This document shows positions 32,998 to 41,659 of a stretch of 64,000 bases of DNA, in pieces. Within the stretch, counting starts at the first letter, position 1. Each line of letters opens with the position of its first letter. The stretch covers positions 95,704 to 159,703 of the forward strand of contig JAFTUF010000063.1 of assembly GCA_017466405.1 (NCBI GenBank), written 5' to 3'. Below the pieces are notes generated by a model. That model ran no database searches. It worked only from the letters and a program-made list of their open reading frames with translations, and was not told where the DNA came from. Both the position numbers and the translations under genes were made by a program. The stretch is from Bacteroidales bacterium. Its GTDB lineage: Bacteria > Bacteroidota > Bacteroidia > Bacteroidales > F082.

Positions 32998-33828
32998 ATG
33001 AGAAAGAAAAGAATAAATAGATTATTAGCCTGCATCTGCCTTTTGTTTTGCATGATGCCACAACTTTTGAACGCACAGAAGAAAGCACCTATCAATATGC
33101 AGAATTACGATAACGAACCATATCACTATGGTTTCATATTGGGTTACAACCAGATGCTTTTATCCATAGACCATATTGATAACTTTCATAACGTAATACA
33201 CGACCCGGCAGAATTGCCATCAAGTGACGTACTTCCTGGAACTAACGACGCTTTTTTAAATTCACCATTCAGAGTAGATGAAATAACACCACATATGACT
33301 CACGGCTTCACTGTCGGTATAGTAGGCAACCTTCGTTTAGCAAAACACTTCGACCTCCGTCTCATACCTTCACTCAGTTTCGGAGAGAGAAAAATATCAT
33401 ACAAAATCATTTCAATGCAGGAAGACCCTATTGAAGGAACTCTCAATGAAGTGACAAAAACCATCCCCTCAAATACCCACTCCACCTTCGTGGAATTTCC
33501 TTTACATGTCAAATTCAGATCAAAGAGGAATCAGAACACAGCAGCTTATATAATCGCAGGAGCCAACTACAAAATAGACATGGCTTCACATAAAAAATTC
33601 TACGACGAGAATAACAATAAGCCTAAGGAATTAGTTGTAAACCGTCACGACTTAGCTGCTGAAGTTGGCGCCGGCTTCGATTTCTACACAGGATATTTCA
33701 AATTAGGAATAGAACTTAAGATGAGTTACGGACTTTTGGACGTCGCCAAAGACGATAAATATATGTACACAAACAGTTTCGACAGTTTGCGTAACAAGAC
33801 ATTCCAGTTGTCATTTACCTTTGAGTAA
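32998..33828 (+). CDS. porT: Type IX secretion system outer-membrane protein PorT/SprT
   Basis: A 276-residue protein with signal peptide (MRKKRINRLLACICLLFCMMPQLLNAQ) and an eight-strand beta-barrel pattern. Recognisable PorT sequence includes YHYGFILGYNQM near residue 45, TVGIVGNLRLAKHFDLRLIPSLSFGERKISY, TFVEFPLHVKFRSKRNQNTAAYIIAGANYKID, and DLAAEVGAGFDFYTGYFKLGIELKMSYGL. PorT is required for type IX secretion. It fits with the predicted cargo proteins in the window. Confidence 0.88.
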   Translation: MRKKRINRLLACICLLFCMMPQLLNAQKKAPINMQNYDNEPYHYGFILGYNQMLLSIDHIDNFHNVIHDPAELPSSDVLPGTNDAFLNSPFRVDEITPHMTHGFTVGIVGNLRLAKHFDLRLIPSLSFGERKISYKIISMQEDPIEGTLNEVTKTIPSNTHSTFVEFPLHVKFRSKRNQNTAAYIIAGANYKIDMASHKKFYDENNNKPKELVVNRHDLAAEVGAGFDFYTGYFKLGIELKMSYGLLDVAKDDKYMYTNSFDSLRNKTFQLSFTFE

Positions 33829-33835
33829 TGGGGCA

Positions 33836-33869
33836 AAGACCAAAGACTAATGACTAAAGTCTAATGTTC
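33836..33869. repeat. CAAAGAC/TAATGAC heptamer array after porT
   Basis: Five heptamers (CAAAGAC x2, TAATGAC, TAAAGTC, TAATGTT) start a few bases after the porT stop. Confidence 0.8.
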
Positions 33870-33951
33870 TAGGTTCAAGGTTTAAAGATAAAGTTGTGAT
33901 ATTTCATAAATAAAGACGTTGAAAAAACACTTCTATTAAACCATAAAAACG

Positions 33952-33980
33952 GCGTGTAAAGATAAGTTACACGCTTTTTA
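33952..33980 (+). terminator. Intrinsic terminator downstream of porT
   Basis: GCGTGTAA and TTACACGC form an 8-bp stem with a 7-base loop, then TTTTTA. Confidence 0.8.
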
Positions 33981-34037
33981 TTTATATAAGTCATTGAAAA
34001 TTACAGCGATAAAAATTATTTAAAAAAAGTTATTATT

Positions 34038-34071
34038 TTTGTTGTACGTAAAGAAAATTTTTCTAATTTTG
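34038..34071 (+). promoter_or_regulatory. Promoter of the tRNA-Glu pair
   Basis: TTG-type -33 box (34042-34044) and TAATTTTG -7 box (34064-34071) separated by 19 bases, 18 bases before the first tRNA. Confidence 0.75.
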
Positions 34072-34089
34072 CAATCACAAAAATACGGC

Positions 34090-34163
34090 GGTCTCTTCGT
34101 CTAGTCTGGTCAGGACGTCAGGTTTTCATCCTGGTAACAGGGGTTCAAATCCCCTAGAGACTA
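34090..34163 (+). tRNA. tRNA-Glu (anticodon TTC), copy 1
   Basis: Cloverleaf is visible: acceptor GGTCTCT/AGAGACT (first pair G-U), D arm with GTC..GGTCAGGAC, anticodon arm CAGGT-TTTCATC-CTG type with TTC, and T arm GGGGTTCAAATCCCC. The 3' CCA is not encoded. The D-loop-to-anticodon spacing fits tRNA-Glu. Confidence 0.95.
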
Positions 34164-34188
34164 CAAAGTATCATAACATAATAGGGGC

Positions 34189-34262
34189 GGTCTCTTCGTC
34201 TAGTCTGGTCAGGACGTCAGGTTTTCATCCTGGTAACAGGGGTTCAAATCCCCTAGAGACTA
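34189..34262 (+). tRNA. tRNA-Glu (anticodon TTC), copy 2
   Basis: Identical to copy 1 over all 74 bases, 25 bases downstream of it and followed by a terminator, so the two are one transcript. Confidence 0.95.
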
Positions 34263-34275
34263 CAAAATTTCAAGA

Positions 34276-34306
34276 GCCATTAACGAGTTTGTTTAATGGC
34301 TTTTTT
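34276..34306 (+). terminator. Terminator of the tRNA-Glu transcript
   Basis: GCCATTAA and TTAATGGC form an 8-bp stem followed by six Ts. Confidence 0.9.
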
Positions 34307-34323
34307 AGTGTTTACTAGTGCTC

Positions 34324-35013
34324 ATGGTAAATTTGTTTTTATCAATAAAACACATCATCACACATAAAAAGAGATTGCTGTCTCTTTCAATATTTCTTTT
34401 GCTCCTACTGACCTTTCCTCATAACATCAACTCCCAAGAACTGTTATTCGGCTTCACCGGCGGTTTAAACATGAACACCATTTCAGCAAAGAACCACGAC
34501 AGCGGTCTTAAAGTCGGCGTCAACCTTGGAGGAATATCACAATACAAGATTGACGACAAAAACAGTATAGTCGCAAATCTTAAATTCTCCACAAAAGGAC
34601 AACAGTTTTCAAGAATTGAGGAAAGCGCAAACGAATATCGCAAAATATATTGCACTACTACATTATACTACATCGACATTCCTGTTTTATATCAATATTA
34701 TTTTGAAGACCTGCTCGGCTTAGAAATAGGACCTACATTTAACTTCTGTCTAGGTGGTAAAGACAAATCCAAAACCGGCAACGAGCCTTGGGAAGTAAGA
34801 AAGTTTGAAAAAGGCACTTACAATCCTTTTGAGTTTGGTCTCACATTCGGAGTGTTCTCCAGCGACTTAGGACAGAGTTCATTCAACAATATCTTCATAG
34901 AATTCAGATATTTCATCGGACTGACAAGTTTCATAAAAGATTACGAACGCAACACTAACACAGGAGTATTCCTCAACATAGGATATATCTTCGAGAAACC
35001 TTTAAAGAAATAA
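34324..35013 (+). CDS. PorT-family-like outer-membrane beta-barrel protein
   Basis: A 229-residue protein. The ORF opens with GTG at 34318; I use the ATG two codons later. Basic N-terminus, signal segment (LLSLSIFLLLLLTFPHNINSQ), then alternating strands GFTGGLNMNTISAKNHDSG, VGVNLGGISQYKIDDKNSIVANLKFSTKG, YYIDIPVLYQYYFEDLLGLEIGPTFNFCLGG, ending GVFLNIGYIFEKPLKK. This is a generic eight-stranded barrel family with no known specific role. It follows the tRNA terminator and sits 7 bases before lplA. Confidence 0.8.
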   Translation: MVNLFLSIKHIITHKKRLLSLSIFLLLLLTFPHNINSQELLFGFTGGLNMNTISAKNHDSGLKVGVNLGGISQYKIDDKNSIVANLKFSTKGQQFSRIEESANEYRKIYCTTTLYYIDIPVLYQYYFEDLLGLEIGPTFNFCLGGKDKSKTGNEPWEVRKFEKGTYNPFEFGLTFGVFSSDLGQSSFNNIFIEFRYFIGLTSFIKDYERNTNTGVFLNIGYIFEKPLKK

Positions 35014-35020
35014 TTATAAA

Positions 35021-35992
35021 ATGGCCGCCAAAAACGAAATCAAGATTCAAGTTGTCATTGGAAAACAATACAATCCATATTTGAATTTAGCAGTAGAAAG
35101 CAACCTTCTTGACAATTATTTAGAAAACACCGTGACACTTTTCTTATGGAAGAATCAGAAGACAGTCGTCATCGGCACCAATCAAAATCCATACAGCGAA
35201 TGCGAGTTGGAATCTCTTCTTAAAGAAGGCGGCTACCTCGCAAGAAGAAGAACCGGAGGCGGAGCTGTGTTTCACGATTTAGGAAATCTCAACTTCTCTT
35301 TCGTCGCCGACAAGAAAATATACGACGTGAAAAAGCAGATGTTCGTGATACAGAAAGCCCTCTCCTACTTCAACGTAGAGACAGAAGTAAGCGGAAGAAA
35401 CGACATCACTTATCAAGGACGCAAGTTCTCCGGCAACGCTTTCGCCTTCACAAGAAATCAAGGATTGCATCACGGAACATTATTAATAAAGACCGATGCT
35501 GAACTGCTTCAGAAATACCTTAAGGTAAAACCTGCCAAGTTGCATAAACACGGCGTTAAATCTGTGTCGAGCAGAGTGATTAACCTTTCCGAAGTAGCAG
35601 ACATAACTTCCGACAATATAATTCCATATCTCATAAAGGCTTTTGAAGAAGTATATCAAGAAAAACCTGTCACCATCGACTTCGACATTCTTTGTAATGA
35701 CGATGCTACAACATTGAGCAAAAGAATCGGCAGCGAAGAATATCTCTATGGAAAATGGAGAGAATTCAGCACTAAGAAAAGCGCCAGCTTCGACTGGGGC
35801 AACGTTGACATCGACATGAAAGTCAACGAAGAAAAAGGCATCATCGAAGATGTCAATATCGCTTCCGACAGCATTGAGCCTGTTGCCATTGAGACAGCGA
35901 TCAACTTACTAAAAGGAGCCGACATCAAGACACGACCTTCTATCGTAAGCGACAATCCTATCGTCGGTGACATTTTAAACATGATTTATTAA
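35021..35992 (+). CDS. lplA: Lipoate--protein ligase A
   Basis: A 323-residue enzyme that attaches free lipoate, through lipoyl-AMP, to dehydrogenase E2 and GcvH proteins. Key pieces are NPYLNLAVESNLL, FLWKNQKTVVIGTNQNPYSEC, ARRRTGGGAVFHDLGNLNFSF, GRNDITYQGRKFSGNAF with the catalytic Lys, HHGTLLI, and a C-terminal accessory domain (KWREFSTKKSASFDWGNVDIDMKV). Length fits LplA rather than LipB. It lies 2 bases before the EamA transporter gene. Confidence 0.94.
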   Translation: MAAKNEIKIQVVIGKQYNPYLNLAVESNLLDNYLENTVTLFLWKNQKTVVIGTNQNPYSECELESLLKEGGYLARRRTGGGAVFHDLGNLNFSFVADKKIYDVKKQMFVIQKALSYFNVETEVSGRNDITYQGRKFSGNAFAFTRNQGLHHGTLLIKTDAELLQKYLKVKPAKLHKHGVKSVSSRVINLSEVADITSDNIIPYLIKAFEEVYQEKPVTIDFDILCNDDATTLSKRIGSEEYLYGKWREFSTKKSASFDWGNVDIDMKVNEEKGIIEDVNIASDSIEPVAIETAINLLKGADIKTRPSIVSDNPIVGDILNMIY

Positions 35993-35994
35993 TT

Positions 35995-36930
35995 ATGAAA
36001 GATAAAAACATTTTGGTTCATATCAGTGGTGTCGTCGCCATGATATTCTGGGGAATGTCGTTTATATGGTCAACACAGGTTTTCAATTATCTGAATCCAA
36101 CGACAACAATATTCTTCCGACTTATCATCTCATGTGTTTTCTTGGGAAGCATATTATTTCTTAAGGATTTAAAGGGACAGAGGGAAAGAGGAGTTAGAGT
36201 ATGGAAATCCAATTCTGGTAGTTTCGGTAAAGTAAAAGAAAACCTTAAGTTATTCGCATTGGCGGCATTATTCGAGCCTTTCTTATATTTCATCTTCGAA
36301 AGTTACGGATTATTAAACTCCGCTCCTGTAGTAAGTTCAGCCATCATTGCGACAATTCCGCTCTTCACTCCAATAGCAGCGTTTTTCTTCTTAAAGGAGC
36401 GACTCACAGCATGGAACATAGCCGGATTCATAATATCGTTTTTCGGTGTTATATTCATGCTTCTTAACAAAAATTTAGAATTGACGGTTTCTGTAAAAGG
36501 CATCGTTTTCTTATTCAGCGCAGTCATTGTTGCTGTTGCTTATTCTATTTCTTTAAGAAAATTAACATTGATATATAAACCCTTGACAATAACATTCGTA
36601 CAGAATATAATAGGAATGATTTATTTCATACCTATGTTTTTTATTATGGAGAAAGTCACGCCATCGCAGATTGTGGAGATAGGCAAATATATAGTTCCAT
36701 TATTGTCGTTAGGTGTTTTTGCAAGTTCTGTTGCTTATACTTTATGGGCATACGCTTTCAGCAAGTTAGGCGCTGCCAAGGCAAATATCTACAGCAACCT
36801 CATACCTGTCTTCACTGCCATTTTCAGTTGTATCATCATCGGAGAAAACATCAATATTCAAAAGATATTAGGAATATTATTGGTCATTGGCGGACTAATA
36901 TTATCACAATTAAAATTAAAAAAGTCATGA
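35995..36930 (+). CDS. EamA/DMT-family transporter
   Basis: A 311-residue inner-membrane protein with ten predicted helices in two EamA repeats. Typical stretches are AMIFWGMSFIWSTQVFNYLNPTTTIFFRLIIS, SAPVVSSAIIATIPLFTPIAAFFFLKERLT and LGAAKANIYSNLIPVFTAIFSCIIIGENI. The family exports or imports small metabolites; substrate unknown. The stop codon overlaps the start of the methyltransferase gene (ATGA). Confidence 0.92.
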   Translation: MKDKNILVHISGVVAMIFWGMSFIWSTQVFNYLNPTTTIFFRLIISCVFLGSILFLKDLKGQRERGVRVWKSNSGSFGKVKENLKLFALAALFEPFLYFIFESYGLLNSAPVVSSAIIATIPLFTPIAAFFFLKERLTAWNIAGFIISFFGVIFMLLNKNLELTVSVKGIVFLFSAVIVAVAYSISLRKLTLIYKPLTITFVQNIIGMIYFIPMFFIMEKVTPSQIVEIGKYIVPLLSLGVFASSVAYTLWAYAFSKLGAAKANIYSNLIPVFTAIFSCIIIGENINIQKILGILLVIGGLILSQLKLKKS

Positions 36931-37706
36931 TTACAAGCAAAACAAATCCAAAGATAAAGAACGTTGTTAAATTGCAGAAGTCGTCGGAGCGACGCGAGCA
37001 GAACAGAATCATTATTGAAGGCCGACGTGAGATAGAACGTGCGCTTGCTTGTGGTTTCGTCATTGACACATTATTTGTTTGCAACGAACTCGGAGCTCAG
37101 AGTTCAGATATAAAAGCAAATGTCATCGAAGAAGTCAGCCTTGAAGTCTTTGAGAAGATAGCTTACAGAGAAGGCAGCGACGGACTTTTAGCTGTCGCCA
37201 TCCCTCGTTATTCCGACTTAAAAGATTTTAAGCCTAAGAAAAATCCTTTGATAATAGTTCTTGAGACCGTTGAGAAGCCTGGCAACTTAGGAGCAGTGAT
37301 GCGTACTGCCGACGCTGCCGGTGTCGATGCCGTCATCATCGCCGACCCGAGAACAGACCTATTCAATCCCAACGCGATACGAGCCAGCATAGGAACAATA
37401 TTCAGTGTTCCACTCTTCGCCTGCTCATCAGAAGAATGTATCAAATGGCTTAAGGAAAACGACATAACGATATACTGCACATATTTGAAAGCCTCCATTG
37501 ATTATCTCGATGCTGACTTCAGAAAAGGCTCTGCCATTGTCATGGGAACAGAAGCGACAGGAATATCCGACATCTGGGTAGAGGCGGCAGATCAGAACCT
37601 CATAATACCGATGAACGGAATCGCCGACTCGCTGAACGTTTCCGTGACAACAGCAATTGTGGTTTTCGAGGCAATCAGACAAAGAAGGAAAACCATATAT
37701 AATTGA
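36927..37706 (+). CDS. SpoU/TrmH-family RNA 2'-O-methyltransferase
   Basis: A 259-residue SPOUT methyltransferase acting on rRNA or tRNA ribose. An N-terminal substrate-binding domain (KNVVKLQKSSERREQNRIIIEGRREIERALA) precedes the knot motifs ETVEKPGNLGAVMRTADAAGVDAVIIAD, IVMGTEATGISDIW and IPMNGIADSLNVSVTTAIVVFEA. The start is the ATG overlapping the EamA stop; a longer ORF upstream in another frame of EamA is an artefact. The TGA stop lies in a heptamer array (AATTGACAATTAAC). Confidence 0.92.
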   Translation: MITSKTNPKIKNVVKLQKSSERREQNRIIIEGRREIERALACGFVIDTLFVCNELGAQSSDIKANVIEEVSLEVFEKIAYREGSDGLLAVAIPRYSDLKDFKPKKNPLIIVLETVEKPGNLGAVMRTADAAGVDAVIIADPRTDLFNPNAIRASIGTIFSVPLFACSSEECIKWLKENDITIYCTYLKASIDYLDADFRKGSAIVMGTEATGISDIWVEAADQNLIIPMNGIADSLNVSVTTAIVVFEAIRQRRKTIYN

Positions 37707-37735
37707 CAATTAACAGTTAACAATTGACAATTATA
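37700..37735. repeat. AATTGAC/AATTAAC heptamer array over the methyltransferase stop
   Basis: Units TAATTGA, CAATTAA, CAGTTAA, CAATTGA, CAATTAT; includes the stop codon at 37704-37706. Confidence 0.88.
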
Positions 37736-37796
37736 ATTGATGGTTAACAATTAGTTGTTAGAAGCAAAAAACTATTTCATCGAATAAGTTTTTTTG

Positions 37797-37804
37797 TATC
37801 TTTG
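37797..37804 (+). promoter_or_regulatory. Promoter -7 box for the DhaL-DegV fusion
   Basis: TATCTTTG, 27 bases before the GTG start. Confidence 0.65.
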
Positions 37805-37830
37805 CAAATTGAGCAGAAATAAAATTACTC

Positions 37831-39615
37831 GTGAATACTATATCTGAAATAAACGGAGTGCAGTTGTACAACAGTTTCATTGCTGGTGCGCAGAAAATTT
37901 TTGAAAACCAAGCACTTCTCAACAATATAAACTTCTATCCTGTTCCTGATGCTGATACTGGAACAAACTTGGCGTCAACTATGTATAGCATAGTCAACAC
38001 CGTAAGACCACAAGAAGACGTTAAAGAAACAGCATTGGCATTAGCCGACGCAGCACTGATGGGCGCAAGAGGTAACTCAGGTATTATCTTCGCCCAATTT
38101 TTATATGGTTTCAGCAAAGACATTAAAGACAAGCCAACGATGACTATCAAAGAGTTTGCAGAAAACATGCAGATAGCATCGGAATGTGCATACTACGCTT
38201 TAGCTAAACCAAAAGAAGGAACCATAATCTCAGTTATAAAAGACTGGGCAATCAGCATAAACGAAGATAGCGACAGCACCGATGACTTCACCACATTATT
38301 ACTCAACGGTTTAAATGTCGCTATGGAATCCTTGAAAGAGACTGGAAAATTCATCGCATCAAAAGCTAAGACTTTCGTCGATGCCGGCGCAAAAGGATTC
38401 GTCGTTTTCTTGGAAGGTATGTGCGAATATTTCCATAATGGAGGTCAGCCAGTACAAGTTGCAAATGCTGAAATCATTGACACGGAATGGCTTGGAGAAG
38501 ACAACCACGAAGAGATAACATTCCGTTACTGCACAGAAGCGCTTCTCATAGGAGAAGATTTGGATAGAGATAAGCTAGCCTCACTCATTGAATCAATGGG
38601 CGACTGCATGGTGATAGCAGGTTCAAAGACAAAGATGCGTCTCCACATCCACACCGACCAGCCTTGGATTGTTTTAGAGAAAGTACAGACAATAGGAAGA
38701 GTCGTCTATCAGAAAGTGGAAGACATGGTGATGCAACACGATTTAGTTGTAAACCGTAAAAGCAAAATCGGCATCTTATCTGACAGCGCCTGCGACATCC
38801 CTAAAGAGTTATTAGAGAAATATCAGATACAGACTGTGCCTCTGACAGTAAGTTTCGGTGATGAGTTTTATCTAGACCAACTGACAATAAAACCAAAACA
38901 GTTCCTCGACAAGTTAGAGAAATCGACTGAGATTCCGAGATCGTCGCAACCAAGTCTGATGGACTTCACCAATAGATATAATTATCTCACAACACATTAC
39001 GATTCCATCGTCAGCGTTCACCTCAACGGCAAGTTCAGCGGAATGATTAACAGCAGTAGGAAAGCTGCTGCTGCGGTAAGCAAGACCACAGGCAAAAAGA
39101 TAGACGTCATCGACAGTCACAACGCCACAGGAGCATTAGGTCTCAGCGTTCTTAGAGTAGCAGAAGCAGCCATCAACGGAATGCCGCACGAAGAGTTAGC
39201 AAGCAAAGCTGCTGAATGGGCTGACAAGACAAAATTATTTGTTTCCTGCGTCAACACAAAATACTTGATTAACAGTGGTCGACTCACACCTTTCAAGGCG
39301 TTCGCTCTTAAGACTTTCAGAATAAAGCCTTTGTTCAGCTTAGATACGGAAGGCGAGTTAAATGTTGAGACCTTATCTTTCAGGACAAAAGACAACTTCA
39401 AAAAAATACTTGGCTTGATAAAAGAGAATTACGAGCATAAGAAGATTTGGAACTATTGTATTATGCACGTCGATAACATCGAAGCAGCTGAGTATTTAAG
39501 CCAAGAAGTTGAGAAACTTACAGGAAGAAAACCATTATATATTGAAGACGCTTGTCCAATGCTCGCCGGAAAAGTCGGGCCAAAGGCAGTGGCAGTAGCA
39601 ATAATGGAAGAATGA
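37831..39615 (+). CDS. Fused fatty-acid kinase: DhaL (FakA-like) domain plus DegV (FakB-like) domain
   Basis: A 594-residue protein starting with GTG. Residues 1-200 are a DhaL/DAK2 kinase domain with the Mg-ATP motif FYPVPDADTGTNLASTMYSI and LMGARGNSGIIFAQFL. A middle domain (about 205-305) with RYCTEALLIGEDLD and KMRLHIHTDQPW corresponds to FakA's central part. From about 312 to the end is a DegV fatty-acid-binding domain (KIGILSDSACDIPKELLEKYQIQTVPL; VHLNGKFSGMINSSRKAA; VNTKYLINSGRLTPFKAF). In Firmicutes kinase and fatty-acid carrier are separate proteins; here both are one chain, so transfer to the acyl chain is probably intramolecular. Confidence 0.88.
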   Translation: MNTISEINGVQLYNSFIAGAQKIFENQALLNNINFYPVPDADTGTNLASTMYSIVNTVRPQEDVKETALALADAALMGARGNSGIIFAQFLYGFSKDIKDKPTMTIKEFAENMQIASECAYYALAKPKEGTIISVIKDWAISINEDSDSTDDFTTLLLNGLNVAMESLKETGKFIASKAKTFVDAGAKGFVVFLEGMCEYFHNGGQPVQVANAEIIDTEWLGEDNHEEITFRYCTEALLIGEDLDRDKLASLIESMGDCMVIAGSKTKMRLHIHTDQPWIVLEKVQTIGRVVYQKVEDMVMQHDLVVNRKSKIGILSDSACDIPKELLEKYQIQTVPLTVSFGDEFYLDQLTIKPKQFLDKLEKSTEIPRSSQPSLMDFTNRYNYLTTHYDSIVSVHLNGKFSGMINSSRKAAAAVSKTTGKKIDVIDSHNATGALGLSVLRVAEAAINGMPHEELASKAAEWADKTKLFVSCVNTKYLINSGRLTPFKAFALKTFRIKPLFSLDTEGELNVETLSFRTKDNFKKILGLIKENYEHKKIWNYCIMHVDNIEAAEYLSQEVEKLTGRKPLYIEDACPMLAGKVGPKAVAVAIMEE

Positions 39616-39635
39616 AAATAAAACTCAGAAACTAA

Positions 39636-39675
39636 AAAAATCCAGAATCTCAGAATAGGACTCTGGATTTTTGCT
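39636..39675 (+). terminator. Terminator after the fatty-acid kinase fusion
   Basis: AAAATCCAGA and TCTGGATTTTT pair over about ten bases with a T-rich tail. Confidence 0.75.
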
Positions 39676-39681
39676 TTATTT

Positions 39682-39705
39682 GGTCACACGGACATGTGAC
39701 TCTAC
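39682..39705. repeat. Short palindrome with GTAGAG end (copy G)
   Basis: On the minus strand it begins GTAGAGTCACATGTCC and ends GTGTGACC; the arms GTCACA/TGTGAC are perfect. Same layout as the 23-bp palindromes but a different core. Confidence 0.65.
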
Positions 39706-39721
39706 AAGAAATCCTCACAAC

Positions 39722-39796
39722 AACTCAAACTCTCAGTAACTCAGCATCTTAGCAACTCAGTATCTTAGTAACTCAGCATCTTAGTATCTCAGCATC
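39722..39796. repeat. Tandem octamer array (AACTCAGC/ATCTTAGT)
   Basis: About eight 8-base units, the reverse complement of the RCTRAGTT family at 12274. It abuts the stop codon of the thioesterase gene. Confidence 0.9.
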
Positions 39797-40528
39797 TTAA
39801 CAAAGAAACGCCATCACTGCATTTTTGCCGTCATTTTTCATAATTTTAAAGAGATAACCTTCATCGGTTTTCTTTCTATAGATTGACAAAGTCTCACCTT
39901 CTAAACTCTCATTAAGATAAGAAATTTCAACTTCTTTCAAAGTCATAGATTCCAATTCCTTAACAGAGAATGTGTCAAGTAACATTGTGATATATGTAAC
40001 ATTATTAGTATGATGAGTGACATCGATATCGCTCGAACGTATCAATCTTTTATAGACGAAATCCTCTTCCGAGAAGTCATCTTTAAAACGTCTGAACCTC
40101 TCCTCCACCGATTTCTCTGTAATCCAGTCAATATCTTTTGGATAGGAAGTCGTTTCGACCTTGCGTAGCATTCTCGTTTCAGCATCGATGATAACCCATT
40201 CTGTTATAGCATTTATCACAGCCTTGCCATCTTTTAATATTTGGTAACATCTGTTACATCTCACGCCTTCAGCTCCCATAGGCCATGTCCTGATGCTTAC
40301 CTCATCGTTCCAACGAGGCAGTTCATTGATTTTAACTTTTGTCTTAGACACCACCCAAAGAGCGTTATCTTTTTCTAAGAGAGAATAATCATCGATATCC
40401 AAAAGCGTCGCGTGACGACTTGCCACATCTTGAAATGCCATGAAACAAGCCTCCGCTCTTAAACGCATCAGGCTGTCGCATTGTCCAGAAAGGACTCTTG
40501 TGTCTAGTATAAGTTCGTTATTTTTCAT
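39797..40528 (-). CDS. Acyl-ACP thioesterase
   Basis: A 243-residue double hot-dog enzyme that releases free fatty acid from acyl-ACP. Visible features are ARHATLLDID-like start (VASRHATLLDIDDYSLL), LWVVSKTKVKINELPRWNDEVSIRTWPMGAEGVRCNRCYQI, and the second hot-dog IDVTHHTNNVTYITMLLDTF with the catalytic Asn/His. The ORF extends further upstream only through a GACAACA repeat, so I start at the Met before KNNELILDTRV. It faces the fatty-acid kinase gene, whose substrate it could supply. Confidence 0.88.
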   Translation of the reverse strand: MKNNELILDTRVLSGQCDSLMRLRAEACFMAFQDVASRHATLLDIDDYSLLEKDNALWVVSKTKVKINELPRWNDEVSIRTWPMGAEGVRCNRCYQILKDGKAVINAITEWVIIDAETRMLRKVETTSYPKDIDWITEKSVEERFRRFKDDFSEEDFVYKRLIRSSDIDVTHHTNNVTYITMLLDTFSVKELESMTLKEVEISYLNESLEGETLSIYRKKTDEGYLFKIMKNDGKNAVMAFLC

Positions 40529-40538
40529 ATTTCCTAAT

Positions 40539-40566
40539 GTCAACAGACAACAGACAACAGTCAACA
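40539..40566. repeat. GTCAACA/GACAACA heptamer array
   Basis: Four units upstream of the thioesterase start, same family as at 13070. Confidence 0.9.
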
Positions 40567-40710
40567 GATTTTGTTCATGTTATATATTATAGTCTGCGTC
40601 AGTGTCGGATGTCAATGTTTTAGATTGACAAAATTACGAAATAATATTGTTTTAAGGATATACTTTCAACAAAAAGCTGAAATGATTCAATATTGTGACG
40701 GTATATTTTT

Positions 40711-40718
40711 TAATTTTG
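40711..40718 (+). promoter_or_regulatory. Promoter -7 box for the lipid kinase
   Basis: TAATTTTG, 17 bases before the ATG at 40736. It excludes the longer in-frame ORF that begins further upstream. Confidence 0.65.
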
Positions 40719-40735
40719 CGACAAAGAAACAGAAA

Positions 40736-41659
40736 ATGAAGCATATCTTTATTGTCAACACGACTGCTGGAAAGGAGTCTTGCCTCGAGATGGTTAAGGA
40801 TGGCATCTCACGATGTGAGGAAGTCGTGGATTATGATATATATACACCGACATCGTCAACTGAATCGATAAAGTTTATACGCACTTATTTGGAAAACCAT
40901 AAAGATGAAGAAGTAAGATTTTACGCTTGCGGCGGCGATGGCACGATTAACAAAGTCGCTACTGGAATAGTAGGATTTCCTAATGCCAGTATGAGCGTTC
41001 TTCCATTTGGCAGCGGCAACGACTACGTGAAATATTACGGAGGGAAAGACAATTTCCAAGACGTCTGCAAAGTGATTCGAGGCACGGAAAAGAAAGTCGA
41101 TCTGATGAAGGTTAACGACAAATATGCTTTAAACTCAACACATTTCGGATTAGACAGTGTCGTCGCCAAGGCGATGAATAAGTTAAGAAGAAACGTCATT
41201 TTCGGGAAAAAGAGAGCCTATCCTTTTGCAATAGCGTGGGCATTCTTAACAGGAATGCGCAACAAATGCACCGTTTATGCCGATGGTGAACGACTTAATA
41301 ATGGTGATATTCTATTATGCACCGTCAGCAATGGCAAATATGTAGGTGGTTCATATTTCAACGCTCCCAACTCGCTCAACGATGACGGTTTATTGGAAGT
41401 ATGCCTAGTCAAGCCAGTCTCGCGACTAAGGTTTTTAGGACTGATAAAATATTACGTAGCCGGCACGCATTTAAACAATCCAAAGTTCAAAGACATCGTC
41501 GTATATAGGCAAGCCAAAAAAGTAACTATTGAAGGAGCGAAAGGATTTTGCGTTTCCATTGACGGCGAAATTTACGAAAGCCAGCACATCGAGATTGACA
41601 ATTTAGAAAGAGCGATAAGGTTTGTGACGCCATTAATAGATTATACTATAACTCATTGA
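40736..41659 (+). CDS. Diacylglycerol/lipid kinase family protein (DAGK catalytic domain)
   Basis: A 307-residue kinase of the DgkB/YegS type. The N-terminal nucleotide domain shows HIFIVNTTAGKES and the signature FYACGGDGTINKVATGIVG with VLPFGSGNDYVKYYGG. The C-terminal beta-sandwich carries NALNSTHFGLDSVVAKAM-like sequence, ILLCTVSNGKYVGGSYFNAP, LNDDGLLEVCLV and KGFCVSIDGE. It phosphorylates a membrane lipid, most often diacylglycerol. The 3' end of this gene (from 41632) and the following promoter are duplicated at 43668. Confidence 0.88.
   Translation: MKHIFIVNTTAGKESCLEMVKDGISRCEEVVDYDIYTPTSSTESIKFIRTYLENHKDEEVRFYACGGDGTINKVATGIVGFPNASMSVLPFGSGNDYVKYYGGKDNFQDVCKVIRGTEKKVDLMKVNDKYALNSTHFGLDSVVAKAMNKLRRNVIFGKKRAYPFAIAWAFLTGMRNKCTVYADGERLNNGDILLCTVSNGKYVGGSYFNAPNSLNDDGLLEVCLVKPVSRLRFLGLIKYYVAGTHLNNPKFKDIVVYRQAKKVTIEGAKGFCVSIDGEIYESQHIEIDNLERAIRFVTPLIDYTITH

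Noticed and set aside
36744-36926. N-terminal extension of the SpoU methyltransferase
   Set aside because: The extension overlaps EamA in another frame and has no family similarity; the ATG at 36927 overlapping the EamA stop is the natural start.
39722-39796. Possible CRISPR-like array
   Set aside because: Units are 8 bases and contiguous with no spacers; this is a simple tandem array. No CRISPR was seen anywhere in the window.
40571-40735. Longer lipid-kinase start
   Set aside because: The TAATTTTG promoter at 40711 lies inside the extension and family similarity starts at MKHIFIVN.
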